DNA of 64,000 nucleotides, taken from Saccharibacillus alkalitolerans. GTDB taxonomy: Bacteria > Bacillota > Bacilli > Paenibacillales > Paenibacillaceae. The stretch is taken from contig NZ_JAAFGS010000002.1 in NCBI RefSeq assembly GCF_011090185.1, positions 124,001 through 188,000 on the forward strand, written 5' to 3'. The notes under the pieces were generated by a model that made no database searches, was not told the origin of the DNA, and was given only the letters and a program-made list of their open reading frames with translations. This document shows positions 1 to 8,947 of the stretch, in pieces (the first letter of the stretch is position 1; each line of letters opens with the position of its first letter). Both the position numbers and the translations under genes were made by a program.

Positions 1-1709
1 AACAGCGCCATGTCTTGCTTATAATTGCGGAAAGTCACGCCTTCGATGCTGTAATCCAGCAGCGGCGCTTCGCCGAACGCCCGCGGATAGACGGACCCGT
101 GCCATACCTGCCAGTTATGCCGGTCGCCGACCGCCGGATCGTTGTCGTCCTGGTCCCCCGCCCTGCCATAAGGGGAGGAAGGCCAGTACGGCCGGTTCGG
201 GTCGAGCAGCTCCAGCACTTCCGGAATAAGGTCGTGATAGATCAGCTCGCCGTAAAATTCGCTCTTGATGTCGCCGCTCGCGCTTTTCATGTCGTACAGC
301 CAGTCGATCTCGTTGTTGCCGCACCACAGCGCCAGAGAAGCCCGTCCGCGCAGCCTTCGCACATTGGCTTTGACCTCGGCCCGAACGCTGTCCATAAAAT
401 CCCGATTGAAGTCCGGGAACAACGCGTTAGCGAAAGCGAAATCCTGCCAGACCAAGACGCCGCGCCGGTCGCATTCGTCGTAGAAAATCTCTTTTTCGTA
501 GATCCCGCCCGCCCACACTCTCAGCATGTTCATGCCGGCTTCCGCCGACAGGGCGATCAGCTCGCCGTAACGGGAATCCGGGATCGCCCCGATCATATTG
601 TCCGCGGGAATCCAGTTGGCGCCTCTTGCATAAACCGGTTTATCGTTCAGGAAAAAGCGGAACGCCGCGCGGCCCTCTTCGTCTTCGGTCCGCAGTTCGA
701 GCGTGCGCACCCCGACCGCCTGCGTCACCGTATCGATCCTCTCGTCTCCCGCGTACAGCTCGGCCGTCAGCGTATACAGATGAGGCTTCCCCAGATCGTG
801 CGTCCACCAGAGTCTGGGCTGGCGGATCGCCGCAGACGCGCGGAAGTTCGCCTGACGACGGCGGGCGGGACGGTAGTGTGCCGGCATGCCGTTCTCCGAG
901 CGCATCGCTTCTTCGTCGGCCAGCAGCGCGTCATAAGCCGTATTTCCGTCCGCGTCCTCCAGCTTCACGCGCAGCAGCAGAGGCAGATCCGGCATTCCGC
1001 GATACGTCCCGATCTCGGCGTCGAACCGCAGCGCGGCCTCATCGGTTTGCAGGCTTTCCGTTTGAACGAATACGCTTTCGATCTTGGCGAACAGATGCCG
1101 CTTCAGCCGCACGCCGCCCCAGATGCCGACCGTCACGAGCCTCGGACCCCAGTCCCAGCCGAAGTTCATCGCCGCTTTGCGCAGCCAGGGGCGCTCCTTC
1201 GTATACGAAGACCAGTCGAACCGCTCTTTGTCCCGCTGATGCGGCCCAAGCGGATCGAAACGGACGGCGACCGCATTCCATCCCCGGCGGATGACGCGCG
1301 TCACGTCGAACGTATGCGGCATCAGCATGTTGGCCGCCGTGCCGACTTCGTGACCGTTGACGAACACCGTCGCGAACGTATCCAGTCCCTCGAAGGTCAG
1401 CTCGAACCGCTCGGCTTTTTCCCCGGTCAGCTCCCCGTCGTATTCGAATCCCCGGCGGTACCACCATTCCCGTTCTTCGATCCACCGGCTGTTCAGATCG
1501 TTGTGCCCGTAATACGGAGGGTCGATGATTCGACGTTCCGTCAGCGCGCTGTGTACGTCTCCCGGCACCGCGCCCGTCATCCAATACCGGTCATCCAGCA
1601 TAGGCGCCGCGTTTTCCTGCGAAGGTACCGTTCCCGGCGCAAAATCTTTGATTCTCCAGCTTCCGCTCAATTCCGTAATGCTCGTACCGCCGCTTCCGCT
1701 TCTGCCCAT
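1..1709 (-). CDS. Beta-mannosidase, glycoside hydrolase family 2 (3' end outside window)
   Basis: The frame begins MGRSGSGGTSITELSG behind a GGGGG-type ribosome site and stays open to the left edge, giving 569 codons of a protein usually about 830 long. The N-terminal sugar-binding domain (roughly 1-180, with GWDWGPRLV) and the immunoglobulin-like domain precede a TIM barrel. The acid/base motif WCGNNE lies near residue 465, and this WxGNNE form is typical of GH2 beta-mannosidases. The catalytic nucleophile would lie beyond the edge. The enzyme should release terminal beta-mannose from mannan or glycan fragments. No signal peptide is seen, so it is probably cytoplasmic. The gene is divergent from a ROK sugar kinase. 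Another GH2 activity is possible but less likely. Confidence 0.85.
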   Translation of the reverse strand, partial: MGRSGSGGTSITELSGSWRIKDFAPGTVPSQENAAPMLDDRYWMTGAVPGDVHSALTERRIIDPPYYGHNDLNSRWIEEREWWYRRGFEYDGELTGEKAERFELTFEGLDTFATVFVNGHEVGTAANMLMPHTFDVTRVIRRGWNAVAVRFDPLGPHQRDKERFDWSSYTKERPWLRKAAMNFGWDWGPRLVTVGIWGGVRLKRHLFAKIESVFVQTESLQTDEAALRFDAEIGTYRGMPDLPLLLRVKLEDADGNTAYDALLADEEAMRSENGMPAHYRPARRRQANFRASAAIRQPRLWWTHDLGKPHLYTLTAELYAGDERIDTVTQAVGVRTLELRTEDEEGRAAFRFFLNDKPVYARGANWIPADNMIGAIPDSRYGELIALSAEAGMNMLRVWAGGIYEKEIFYDECDRRGVLVWQDFAFANALFPDFNRDFMDSVRAEVKANVRRLRGRASLALWCGNNEIDWLYDMKSASGDIKSEFYGELIYHDLIPEVLELLDPNRPYWPSSPYGRAGDQDDNDPAVGDRHNWQVWHGSVYPRAFGEAPLLDYSIEGVTFRNYKQDMAL

Positions 1710-1727
1710 CGTTTCGCTCCCCCTTTG

Positions 1728-1741
1728 AGATAACGCTTCCA
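1728..1741 (-). promoter_or_regulatory. Candidate cre (CcpA) site before the beta-mannosidase
   Basis: On the minus strand TGGAAGCGTTATCT matches the cre consensus TGWAANCGNTNWCA at 12 of 14 positions. It lies just upstream of the ribosome site of the GH2 gene, where CcpA binding would block early transcription. Carbon catabolite repression is an inference. Confidence 0.4.
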
Positions 1742-1792
1742 ATCTTCTTGATTAAAATAGCACAATGCGGGAAACGGGTACAGCATAACGGG

Positions 1793-1798
1793 TATAAT
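1793..1798 (+). promoter_or_regulatory. -10 element (TATAAT) for the fructokinase gene
   Basis: A perfect TATAAT lies 59 bp before the fructokinase start. No good -35 hexamer is seen at 16-18 bp, so the promoter may be weak or need an activator. Confidence 0.4.
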
Positions 1799-1856
1799 GA
1801 TCGCAAGAGGACAAACGGCATCTGCCGCTTCATACCCATCTGAGGAGGACACGCAT

Positions 1857-2729
1857 ATGATCATCGGAGCAATCGAAGCGGGCGGAACGAAATTCGTCTG
1901 CGGCATCGGCAACGAAAACGGAGAGATTCTCGACCGCATCAGCTTTCCGACGGAGACACCGGAACGGACGACGCAGCGCGCGGCCGAGTACTTCAAGGAC
2001 AAAGGCATCGAAGCGCTCGGCGTCGGTTCGTTCGGCCCGCTCGATCTGGACAAGAACAGCCCCACCTACGGCCATGTCACGACGACGCCGAAGCCGGGCT
2101 GGAACCATTACGACCTGCTCGGACACTTGAAAAGGGAGCTGAACGTTCCGACCGGATTCGATACGGACGTCAACGCGGCGGCGTTCGGCGAAGCGCGCTG
2201 GGGCGCCGCGAAAGGCCTCGACAGCTGCCTGTATTATACGGTAGGTACCGGAATCGGGGTCGGCGTGTACGCGGGCGGGCAGCTGGTGCACGGACTGGTG
2301 CATCCCGAAGGCGGACACGTCCCGATGCGCCGGCATCCGGACGACAAGTTCGAAGGCGCCTGCCCTTATCACGGCGACTGCCTGGAAGGCATGGCCGCCG
2401 GCCCGGCGATCGCCAAGCGTTGGGGTCAGGGAGGCGACAGCCTGCCGGAGGACCATCCCGCCTGGGAGATCGAAGCGCATTATCTGGCCGAGGCGATCAC
2501 CGGCGCCGTACTGCTGCTGTCGCCGAAAAAAGTCATCCTCGGCGGAGGCGTCATGCACCAGAGCCAACTGTTCCCGCTGATCCGGGGCAAAGTCGCCCGG
2601 AACTTGAACGGCTACGTCGCCTCTTCCGCGCTGGACGATCTGGAGACGTACATCGTGCCGCCGGCCCTCGGCGACAACGCCGGCCTGGCCGGTTCGCTGG
2701 CGCTGGGGATCGAAGCGCTTCGCGGATGA
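1857..2729 (+). CDS. ROK-family fructokinase
   Basis: The 290-residue protein begins MIIGAIEAGGTKFVCG, the ROK phosphate-binding loop, behind GAGGAGGA. FDTDVNAAAFGE supplies the catalytic Asp. The zinc motif is visible in GGHVP followed by ACPYHGDCLEG, with one His and two clustered Cys, which matches the short fructokinase branch (GmuE/YdhR type) rather than glucokinase. It should phosphorylate fructose to fructose-6-phosphate in the cytoplasm. It lies back to back with a beta-mannosidase, which suggests a mannose/mannoside utilisation locus in which mannose is isomerised to fructose (inference). An upstream in-frame start is possible, but this one has the ribosome site. Confidence 0.9.
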   Translation: MIIGAIEAGGTKFVCGIGNENGEILDRISFPTETPERTTQRAAEYFKDKGIEALGVGSFGPLDLDKNSPTYGHVTTTPKPGWNHYDLLGHLKRELNVPTGFDTDVNAAAFGEARWGAAKGLDSCLYYTVGTGIGVGVYAGGQLVHGLVHPEGGHVPMRRHPDDKFEGACPYHGDCLEGMAAGPAIAKRWGQGGDSLPEDHPAWEIEAHYLAEAITGAVLLLSPKKVILGGGVMHQSQLFPLIRGKVARNLNGYVASSALDDLETYIVPPALGDNAGLAGSLALGIEALRG

Positions 2730-2766
2730 AGACGCTTCGCCTGACAGCATATTTTCTCGACGCGAA

Positions 2767-2802
2767 AAAAAGACGCAGCCGATTCTCAGGCTGCGTCTTT
2801 TT
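2767..2802. terminator. Bidirectional rho-independent terminator
   Basis: GACGCAGCC and GGCTGCGTC form a stem flanked by A-run and T-run, between the convergent fructokinase and DUF1232 genes. Confidence 0.9.
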
Positions 2803-2817
2803 GTCCTGCCGCACTTC

Positions 2818-3348
2818 TTAATCGCGCAGCTTGTCCTCCACTTCGCCCAGATCGAGCGTCGCGCTCTCGCCGAACCAGGATACGATGCGGGCACGCGCTT
2901 TGGCGCGCGTTCCGTCGTCGATATGCTTCGCCACGACCGCGACCGCCGCCAGCAGCGTGCCGAAATCGTCCGTATAGCCCGCGACCGGAATAAAGTCCGG
3001 AATCAGGTCGATCGGCGCGATAAAATACGCCAGCGCGCCGATGATGACCGATTTCGCCCACGGCGGAACGTCCGCGTCTTTCAGCGTATAGAACAGCAGC
3101 AGCGCCGCGTAGACGACTTTGACGCCCGCTTTTTTGCCGAATTTCTTGATTTTGTCCCAGAACGATTCGTCCGAATACTCTTTGCCGTAGCCTTTGATTC
3201 GGGATTTCAGCTCGCTTTCGTCGATCGGTCTTCCCGCCGCTGCGGCCGCGTCGAGTTTTTCCGCGCGGCTGTTATCGTTCATGCCGATCCCGAGTCTGTC
3301 CCGCCCGTACTCCGCCGCGCGATCCCGCCAATTTTTTTTGTCCGCCAT
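2818..3348 (-). CDS. YkvA-like DUF1232 membrane-associated protein
   Basis: The 176-residue protein starts behind AAAAGGAGG. The first 75 residues are charged. A hydrophobic core follows (VYAALLLFYTL, then SVIIGALAYFIAPIDLIPDFIPV). The segment YFIAPIDLIPDFIPVAGYTDD is the hallmark of the DUF1232/YkvA family. The C-terminus is soluble and charged. The biochemical role of the family is unknown. The gene stands alone and converges on the fructokinase. Confidence 0.85.
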   Translation of the reverse strand: MADKKNWRDRAAEYGRDRLGIGMNDNSRAEKLDAAAAAGRPIDESELKSRIKGYGKEYSDESFWDKIKKFGKKAGVKVVYAALLLFYTLKDADVPPWAKSVIIGALAYFIAPIDLIPDFIPVAGYTDDFGTLLAAVAVVAKHIDDGTRAKARARIVSWFGESATLDLGEVEDKLRD

Positions 3349-3417
3349 TTTGCGGCCTCCTTTTCGTATGGAACGCTTTTTTGCTGCCCGCGTTCGGCGC
3401 GGCCGAAAATCCGGAAG

Positions 3418-4140
3418 CTAGACCCGCATCTTCGACCGCCGCGAGCCGCTGCCCGAACCGCTGCGACCCGCCGAACGGCTCTCGTGCGTCTTGGCAAACA
3501 GCCGGATCGCCCAGTTCGCGCATAACAAGGAAAACGCCACGAACAAAATCGACCAGCCGATCGCCGGCACGAACGTTTCCCGCGCCAGCAGCGCCGCGTC
3601 GCCGGCCGCTCTCGGGGACGTCACCGACGCCCAAACCAGATACAGCGGGCTGATGACCGATTCTTCGAGCGTCAGGAAGCAGAGCAGCAAGTAGTAGAAG
3701 TTGCGCGCCGGTTCCCAAATGAAGTACATCACCGCGTTCACCGCGATGAATCCGATCAGCCAGACGACGCCGAATCCTTGGTGCACGTACAGAATCAGCA
3801 TGATCAGCGCCACGGCCGTCATCAGGATCAGTCCCTGCTTCTGCTGCCGTTTGTAGTAGCCGTAGAACATCAGCACCGCAAACAACGAAGCGGACATGTA
3901 TCCGGCCAGCGAGACGACGATGGAGCTCCAGGTCGAATACGTCGTGACGTAAGTAACGCCGCTGTGGTCCGCGTTCAGGTCGATCTGCGATACCCGGCCC
4001 GACGTGGCGAGCGCCACGACCGCATGGCCGAATTCGTGAATCATCGTATCCAGATTGCGAAACAGCGACGAAAAAGGAATCAGCCGGGTCAGTACCGCCG
4101 CCGCCAGCAGATACAGCACCGTTTTTGCCCATTTTGGCAT
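3418..4140 (-). CDS. M50B-like membrane zinc metallopeptidase
   Basis: The protein has 240 residues behind GAGGAGGTT. An N-terminal membrane segment is followed by MIHEFGHAVVA near residue 35, a HExxH zinc motif next to or within a membrane helix as in site-2-protease-like families. Four or more further hydrophobic segments follow (SIVVSLAGYMSASLFAVLMF, LILMTAVALIMLILYV, VVWLIGFIAVNAVMYFIW, ILFVAFSLLCANWAI). The tail is Ser/Gly/Arg-rich. These proteins resemble the peptidase M50B-like group, many of which are uncharacterised. It should act in the cytoplasmic membrane. Its substrate is unknown. Confidence 0.8.
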   Translation of the reverse strand: MPKWAKTVLYLLAAAVLTRLIPFSSLFRNLDTMIHEFGHAVVALATSGRVSQIDLNADHSGVTYVTTYSTWSSIVVSLAGYMSASLFAVLMFYGYYKRQQKQGLILMTAVALIMLILYVHQGFGVVWLIGFIAVNAVMYFIWEPARNFYYLLLCFLTLEESVISPLYLVWASVTSPRAAGDAALLARETFVPAIGWSILFVAFSLLCANWAIRLFAKTHESRSAGRSGSGSGSRRSKMRV

Positions 4141-4152
4141 GGTAGAACCTCC

Positions 4153-4269
4153 TCAAACGGATCGCGAACCTTCGCTTTCCGCGAACGGTTCGTTCAAATC
4201 TTTGCGTTTACCCGTTACGTTACGCCGCGGCGGCGGGTCAGGTTCCGGCCGAAATGCTGCCGCGTTCAT
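4153..4269 (-). CDS. Possible 38-residue Pro/Arg-rich small protein
   Basis: A short frame starting MNAAAFRPEPDPPPRRN runs between the methyltransferase-domain gene and the M50B gene. GAGGAGGGG lies about 13 bases before its ATG, rather far, and its TGA sits in the ribosome site of the M50B gene, which would allow translational coupling. There is no recognisable domain. It could equally be an untranslated spacer. Confidence 0.3.
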   Translation of the reverse strand: MNAAAFRPEPDPPPRRNVTGKRKDLNEPFAESEGSRSV

Positions 4270-4316
4270 AAAAACGGCGCCGCCCCTCCTCGATCCGCGC
4301 TTTCGCGGTCCGCTTT

Positions 4317-6443
4317 TTACGCGCTGCTCTTCTTCTCGATAACGATCATGCAGGTGCTGTCCGGAAGCGGAAGCTCGTCCCCCGCGTCGTCCGTCACCCG
4401 GACTTTATCCCGCAGCGCGAGCGTATAGCCCTCCTGCAAAAAGTGGCGGCTGAGCCGTATTTCCGCGCGGTCGCCGAACAACTCGCGGATGCACGCTTCG
4501 TATTCCGACGGCGTCATATAGCCGAACTGCTCCTGCACCTCGTGCACGTACGCCTCCTCGCCCCACGTATACGTGTACAGAAACTCCATCGCGTCGTTGA
4601 CGGGCATCCGCGCTTCGTCCGGACCGATTTGCTCGTAAGCGATCCGCCGCCCCGCAAAGTCCGCCGCATACCGCTCCAGCCGGCCCATGGCGTCCGGATC
4701 GAGAAACTTCAAACGCCGGAACTGTCCGGCCGGCTCGGTCATGATCCCGTCCCGGATCAGAATGCGTCCGCCTTCCGGAATAAGTTCGAACGCGCTGGTC
4801 AGCGCCGCCCGCACCGTATCGAGATTGAACTTTTTGCCGTTAAACGGAATGTAGGAATAGAGCTCGTGCAAAATGGACGAAAAGACGACCGTGTCGACGC
4901 TCCCCGGCTCGAAGGATTCCGACAGATTGAGCGCGTCGCCCTTCATCACCCGCCAGGAACGGCCTTCCAGCCGTCTGCGGCGCTCCAGCGCCTCGACCAC
5001 GTTTTCGCTGATGTCGACCCCGATGACTTCCTTGTCCGGCAGCTCGCGTTCGATCAGATCCAGCAGCACGCCGCCGCCGGGGCCGATGTCCAGCACGCGC
5101 GAGCCGGCGATCCAGTCCAGCAGAATCTTTTTGTCGCCCGCCGACCCGTTCATCGTCTCCAAGTATTCGTCTTCGTTGTGAAACCGGTCGTACGCGTCGC
5201 GCCGCAGCCCGAACAGGTCCATCAGCATCAGCACGGCCCGTTCGTACAGCGGCGATTTTTCGGCCTCCACGCAGAAATCGATCAGCTTCTCCGCCGCCGG
5301 GGAAAAGACGAATCCGAAGAAGCAGGTGTCTCCGTTGCTTTTTTCCCGGCTTGTCCGGTGCTGAAGATGCGGGCTGTCGCCGTGGCGTTCGCCTTCGCAG
5401 ACGGCCGTCCAATGCATTTCGCGCAAATATTTCTCGATGATCCGTTTCTTGTACAGATTGATCTTTTTGACGCCTTTATAATCGTAATACAAGCCGTGCA
5501 TCAGCCGTTCGAAGCTGATATGCCGCGCGCCCGGGCCTTCCTCCGCGCCGCGCAGCGCCAGCAGCATCATCTTGGCGAATTCCTCGAACGAGAATTCGGA
5601 CAGCGCCGCCTCGACGTACCACAGCGTCTTGTCGTCCAGACGGGCGAAAGCCCGCTCCAGCCCGCCTTCGAGGCCGGCCTCCCGCAGCTGCGCGTCCACG
5701 CTCTGCAGCTCGCCGCCGAAGTCTTCGCCGCGCCGGATCGATTCCGTGCGCAGTCTGCGCAGACGCCGCTCCAGCCCGTCGCCTTCGGGTACCGTGCCGA
5801 GAGAGACGTGCAGCACGCACGCTTCCAGATCGCTTTCGACCGACTGCCACAGCTCCTCGGACACCGCCCCGATCACGCATCGGTTCAGCGCCATCAGCAG
5901 CCGGGCCAGCTCGGTCTCGGTCAGCAGCCCTTCGTCCACCGGTCCGTGCAGGGGCAGATTGGCCGCGAACGGCACTTCGCCGCGCAGATACTGCCCGAGC
6001 AGCCCGTGCGTGCGGATCAGCAGCGCCGTCAGCCGTCGCCGGTCGCCGGCGATGCCGGAAGACTTCGCCAGATACAGATCGGCCGATCCTTCGTTATGTA
6101 CGAATACGTTGATGCCCTGGCGCTGCCAGCCGATCCGGTCGAGTCTCGTGCCGCCCTTCGCCGTTTCGCTCCAGGCCAGCACTTCTTCCAGCAGCTCTTT
6201 CATCCAAAACGAAAGCTGCAGTCCGTTCAAAATATCGAGACTGCGTTCTACATAGGCCAATACCGGATTAAGCTGCTCCAGCTCGCCGATCGAGCCGATT
6301 CGCTCGTAATTGACGATGTATTCCTCGGCGGACGCCAGAATCTGCAGCCAGGGCGGCAGCTCGTCGACGCCGCGCGCGCCCAGCCCTTCGTCTTCCTCTT
6401 CGCCCTCCATGTAAGCGCGTATTTCGTCCAGGGCGCTGCCCAT
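4317..6443 (-). CDS. Large SAM-dependent methyltransferase-domain protein of unknown role
   Basis: The 708-residue protein starts MGSALDEIRAYMEGEEE behind AAAGGAG. The first 430 or so residues are mostly helical and match no family I recognise. A class I Rossmann methyltransferase domain begins near residue 455, with motif I as VLDIGPGGGVLLDL, motif II as EVIGVDIS, and FSSILHELYSY around motif IV. The C-terminal 100 residues include an unusual HEVQEQFGYMTPSEYEA segment. Most stand-alone methyltransferases of this class are 200-300 residues, so the long N-terminal module probably recognises the substrate or a partner. Substrate unknown. The gene is divergent from the ECF sigma factor. Confidence 0.75.
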   Translation of the reverse strand: MGSALDEIRAYMEGEEEDEGLGARGVDELPPWLQILASAEEYIVNYERIGSIGELEQLNPVLAYVERSLDILNGLQLSFWMKELLEEVLAWSETAKGGTRLDRIGWQRQGINVFVHNEGSADLYLAKSSGIAGDRRRLTALLIRTHGLLGQYLRGEVPFAANLPLHGPVDEGLLTETELARLLMALNRCVIGAVSEELWQSVESDLEACVLHVSLGTVPEGDGLERRLRRLRTESIRRGEDFGGELQSVDAQLREAGLEGGLERAFARLDDKTLWYVEAALSEFSFEEFAKMMLLALRGAEEGPGARHISFERLMHGLYYDYKGVKKINLYKKRIIEKYLREMHWTAVCEGERHGDSPHLQHRTSREKSNGDTCFFGFVFSPAAEKLIDFCVEAEKSPLYERAVLMLMDLFGLRRDAYDRFHNEDEYLETMNGSAGDKKILLDWIAGSRVLDIGPGGGVLLDLIERELPDKEVIGVDISENVVEALERRRRLEGRSWRVMKGDALNLSESFEPGSVDTVVFSSILHELYSYIPFNGKKFNLDTVRAALTSAFELIPEGGRILIRDGIMTEPAGQFRRLKFLDPDAMGRLERYAADFAGRRIAYEQIGPDEARMPVNDAMEFLYTYTWGEEAYVHEVQEQFGYMTPSEYEACIRELFGDRAEIRLSRHFLQEGYTLALRDKVRVTDDAGDELPLPDSTCMIVIEKKSSA

Positions 6444-6664
6444 AACGTTCGCTCCTTTCGGTTTCCGTTTTATTCGTGCCGATCGGCATGCGGGTCTTCC
6501 CGCGCGGCCCCATTTTCTTCCGCCTACTCCTTGTTCGCGGTGCCCGGCAAATTGTCCTCTATATGATACCCTAAAAACACGGAGCAAAAAAATCGATTCC
6601 GCGGCGAGAGAAGTTTTCCCGCTTCGCGTCTTAGCAGTGAAAAAAGAAAAGAGGTGACCCACCA

Positions 6665-7255
6665 GTGGAAATGCCGGACGACCGGACCCTTGTCGGCGCG
6701 GTGCTCGCGGGCGACAAGCAGGCCTATGCGGGGCTCGTCGACCGCTATAAAAACAAACTTTACGGATTGTTCCGCAAAATGGGTCTGTCCGAAGCCGACG
6801 CCCAAGACTTGACGCAGGAAACGCTGTTCAAAGCCTACCGCAAGCTGGCGTCCCAGCGCCCGGAGCAGAGCTTCGCCGGTTGGCTGTATACGATCGCGGT
6901 CAATCTGTACCGCGACCGCGGACGCCGCAAAGTGCCGGTTCCCCGCGAGGAGACGGCCGAACAGGCGGCTCCCGACCGCGACGCTCCCGAACAGCGGGTG
7001 CTGCGCGCCGAGCTGAGAAGCGAACTGGACGCGCTGCTCGATACGCTGCCGGAGCATTACCGGCTGGCGATGGTCCTGCGCTACGTCGGCCAACTCGGCC
7101 ATGAAGAGATCGCCGGCATGACCGGCATGACCGTATCTCAAGTGAACAATGCGCTGCATCGGGCGAAGAAAAGCCTGCGGCGGCAGATAACGGAGAAGGA
7201 GGGAACGCGTTATGAAATGGCGGCCGAATACCGGAGCCGGAAAAGCCGCGTATAG
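6665..7255 (+). CDS. ECF-type RNA polymerase sigma factor
   Basis: The 196-residue protein has a GTG start behind AAAAGAGGTG. Region 2 is visible as DAQDLTQETLFKAYRKLASQ followed by FAGWLYTIAVNLYRDRGRR, and region 4 as LDTLPEHYRLAMVLRYVG then HEEIAGMTGMTVSQVNNALHRAKKSLRR, the helix-turn-helix that reads the -35 element. It should direct RNA polymerase to a small stress or envelope regulon. Its 3' end overlaps the downstream DUF4179 gene by 44 bases, so the two are translationally coupled and the partner is probably its anti-sigma factor. Confidence 0.92.
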   Translation: MEMPDDRTLVGAVLAGDKQAYAGLVDRYKNKLYGLFRKMGLSEADAQDLTQETLFKAYRKLASQRPEQSFAGWLYTIAVNLYRDRGRRKVPVPREETAEQAAPDRDAPEQRVLRAELRSELDALLDTLPEHYRLAMVLRYVGQLGHEEIAGMTGMTVSQVNNALHRAKKSLRRQITEKEGTRYEMAAEYRSRKSRV

Positions 7256-8861
7256 CCCGCGGGAAACCGGAGGCGGCGAAGAAGAAAAGCGGACGGAGCA
7301 GCATCGTCCCTCCCTTGCGGAAGGATCGGAGGAAAGGTCCGAAGAACTGCCGGAAGACGCGCGCTGGACGGAGCTGCTGTCGGCAGAAACCCTGCCGGAA
7401 GATTTTACGGAGCGCTTTATGGCGGAACTGGAATCGCTGGAGATCGAAGCCGAGGAAGATTTCCGGGCTGCCGAACATGAAGGACAGTCGGCAGATTCCG
7501 GCCCGCGCGGCCCCTATCGAAAAAAATGGGCCGCGCGCAAATCGTTCTGGGCGGCGGCCGCGGCGGTGCTCCTGCTTGCGGGCGGCCTGCTGGTCTATAC
7601 GCAGCCGACGATCGCGGAGCGCTTCCGCTCGCTGTTCGCTGCGGACAGCTACGCGGACACCGGAATGCGCGAAGCCCGCGAGGCCGGCATGGTCGCGGAC
7701 TCCGACGCTGCCGCCTCCGATGCGGGCTATACGCTGAAAGTGCAGGAGGTGATCGCGGACTCGACCCGGATGGTGATCAGCGTGGCCATGTTCGATAAAG
7801 ACGGCAAGCCGGCGGCGGGCACGATTCTTGGTGCCCATTATCGCATTTTCGACGATCAGGGCGAGATTCCGTTCCGCTCCGGCAGCGGCGGCAACCCGAG
7901 CATCGACCGACGCGATTTCACTTTCGGACGTTCCGCGGTCGGCAGCGAGGTCTCCCTGTATATCGAAGCCGACGAAATCGCCGTGAGCCCGGGCGAGAAC
8001 TTGTCGGACGGAAGTCAAAACAAGACGATCAAAGGGAGTTGGAATCTTCTGGTCAAATCGGATCTGTCGAAGGCCAACGCCCTGTCGAAGACGACCCGAA
8101 TCGAAGAGTCTTACGAAACGCCGCACGGCCTGCGGATCGAAATGCTGGGCACTTCGCGCACCCCGAGCGGCGGAACGCTGGAATTCGAAACCTTTTTGAA
8201 CGCGGAAGCCCGAAAGCGGGCAGAAGGAGGCGCGCAGGGAAAACATTCCGTCTATTTCCGCATCGAAAGCGGCGAAGGCGAATCGCTGGCGGACAATCTG
8301 CAGACCCAATTTAACGCTTCTTCGACTTTTGATCGCTGGAGCGGGCGCACGCGCTGGTTCTGTCCGTTCAACAATTTCCCGAGCGAAAGCCGGCCGCTGC
8401 GCTTCGTATTGGACAGCTACGTCATCGAGGAGCAAAGCGATGCTTCCGTCAGCTTCCGTCCCGAAGAGCTGTCGAAAGACCGGCCCGCCGAGTTTGCAGA
8501 TTCCGGCGACCGCTTCGCCTTTACTGGCTTTGCGGTCGGTCCCGATCCGAACGGCTCACCCGAATCTTCCGTCGGTATTCTCACCTTCAGCGGGCACTTC
8601 AACAATCCCGAGTTCCCGAGCGATACCTGGATCGCCGTCGATGAATCCGGCCGCGGATATCCGCTGACGTTCAGAGGCGCCGTGACGAGCGATACGGCAG
8701 GCGGCGAACTCGACGGCGATCAGCAATTTATCGCCGAAGGCATGACGAGCCTGCCGAAACGGCTGACGATCAAACGGACCGCCGTCCACCGACTGTACCG
8801 GGACGCGGATTGGTCCTTCCAGATCCCGCAGACAGGAAGTTCGGGCGTCGTCCCCGAGTAA
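7212..8861 (+). CDS. DUF4179-type membrane protein, probable anti-sigma factor
   Basis: The 549-residue protein begins inside the end of the ECF sigma gene. Residues 1-105 are acidic, Glu/Arg-rich and presumably cytoplasmic. One membrane helix follows near 115 (FWAAAAAVLLLAGGLLVY), and the remaining 430 residues face outward and resemble DUF4179/DUF5643-like domains. This sigma-adjacent layout is common for ECF anti-sigma factors in Bacillales. No zinc-binding HxxxCxxC motif is visible in the cytoplasmic part, so it is not a classic ZAS-domain anti-sigma. It is followed by a strong terminator, so the operon has two genes. Confidence 0.8.
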   Translation: MKWRPNTGAGKAAYSPRETGGGEEEKRTEQHRPSLAEGSEERSEELPEDARWTELLSAETLPEDFTERFMAELESLEIEAEEDFRAAEHEGQSADSGPRGPYRKKWAARKSFWAAAAAVLLLAGGLLVYTQPTIAERFRSLFAADSYADTGMREAREAGMVADSDAAASDAGYTLKVQEVIADSTRMVISVAMFDKDGKPAAGTILGAHYRIFDDQGEIPFRSGSGGNPSIDRRDFTFGRSAVGSEVSLYIEADEIAVSPGENLSDGSQNKTIKGSWNLLVKSDLSKANALSKTTRIEESYETPHGLRIEMLGTSRTPSGGTLEFETFLNAEARKRAEGGAQGKHSVYFRIESGEGESLADNLQTQFNASSTFDRWSGRTRWFCPFNNFPSESRPLRFVLDSYVIEEQSDASVSFRPEELSKDRPAEFADSGDRFAFTGFAVGPDPNGSPESSVGILTFSGHFNNPEFPSDTWIAVDESGRGYPLTFRGAVTSDTAGGELDGDQQFIAEGMTSLPKRLTIKRTAVHRLYRDADWSFQIPQTGSSGVVPE

Positions 8862-8886
8862 CGGTCACGGAACGTCCTCACGAAAA

Positions 8887-8928
8887 AAAAAGAAGCGCCG
8901 CGGATTCTCGCCCCGCGCGCTTCTTTTT
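8887..8928. terminator. Bidirectional terminator
   Basis: AAAAAGAAGCGC pairs with GCGCTTCTTTTT, with an inner CGCGG/CCGCG stem. It lies between convergent genes. Confidence 0.9.
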
Positions 8929-8947
8929 GTTATCGAAAACCGCTCTT

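Noticed and set aside
15-1733. A 572-codon + strand open frame over the beta-mannosidase
   Set aside because: It is antisense to a GH2 coding region with clear motifs, and its own product is compositionally biased with no recognisable sequence.
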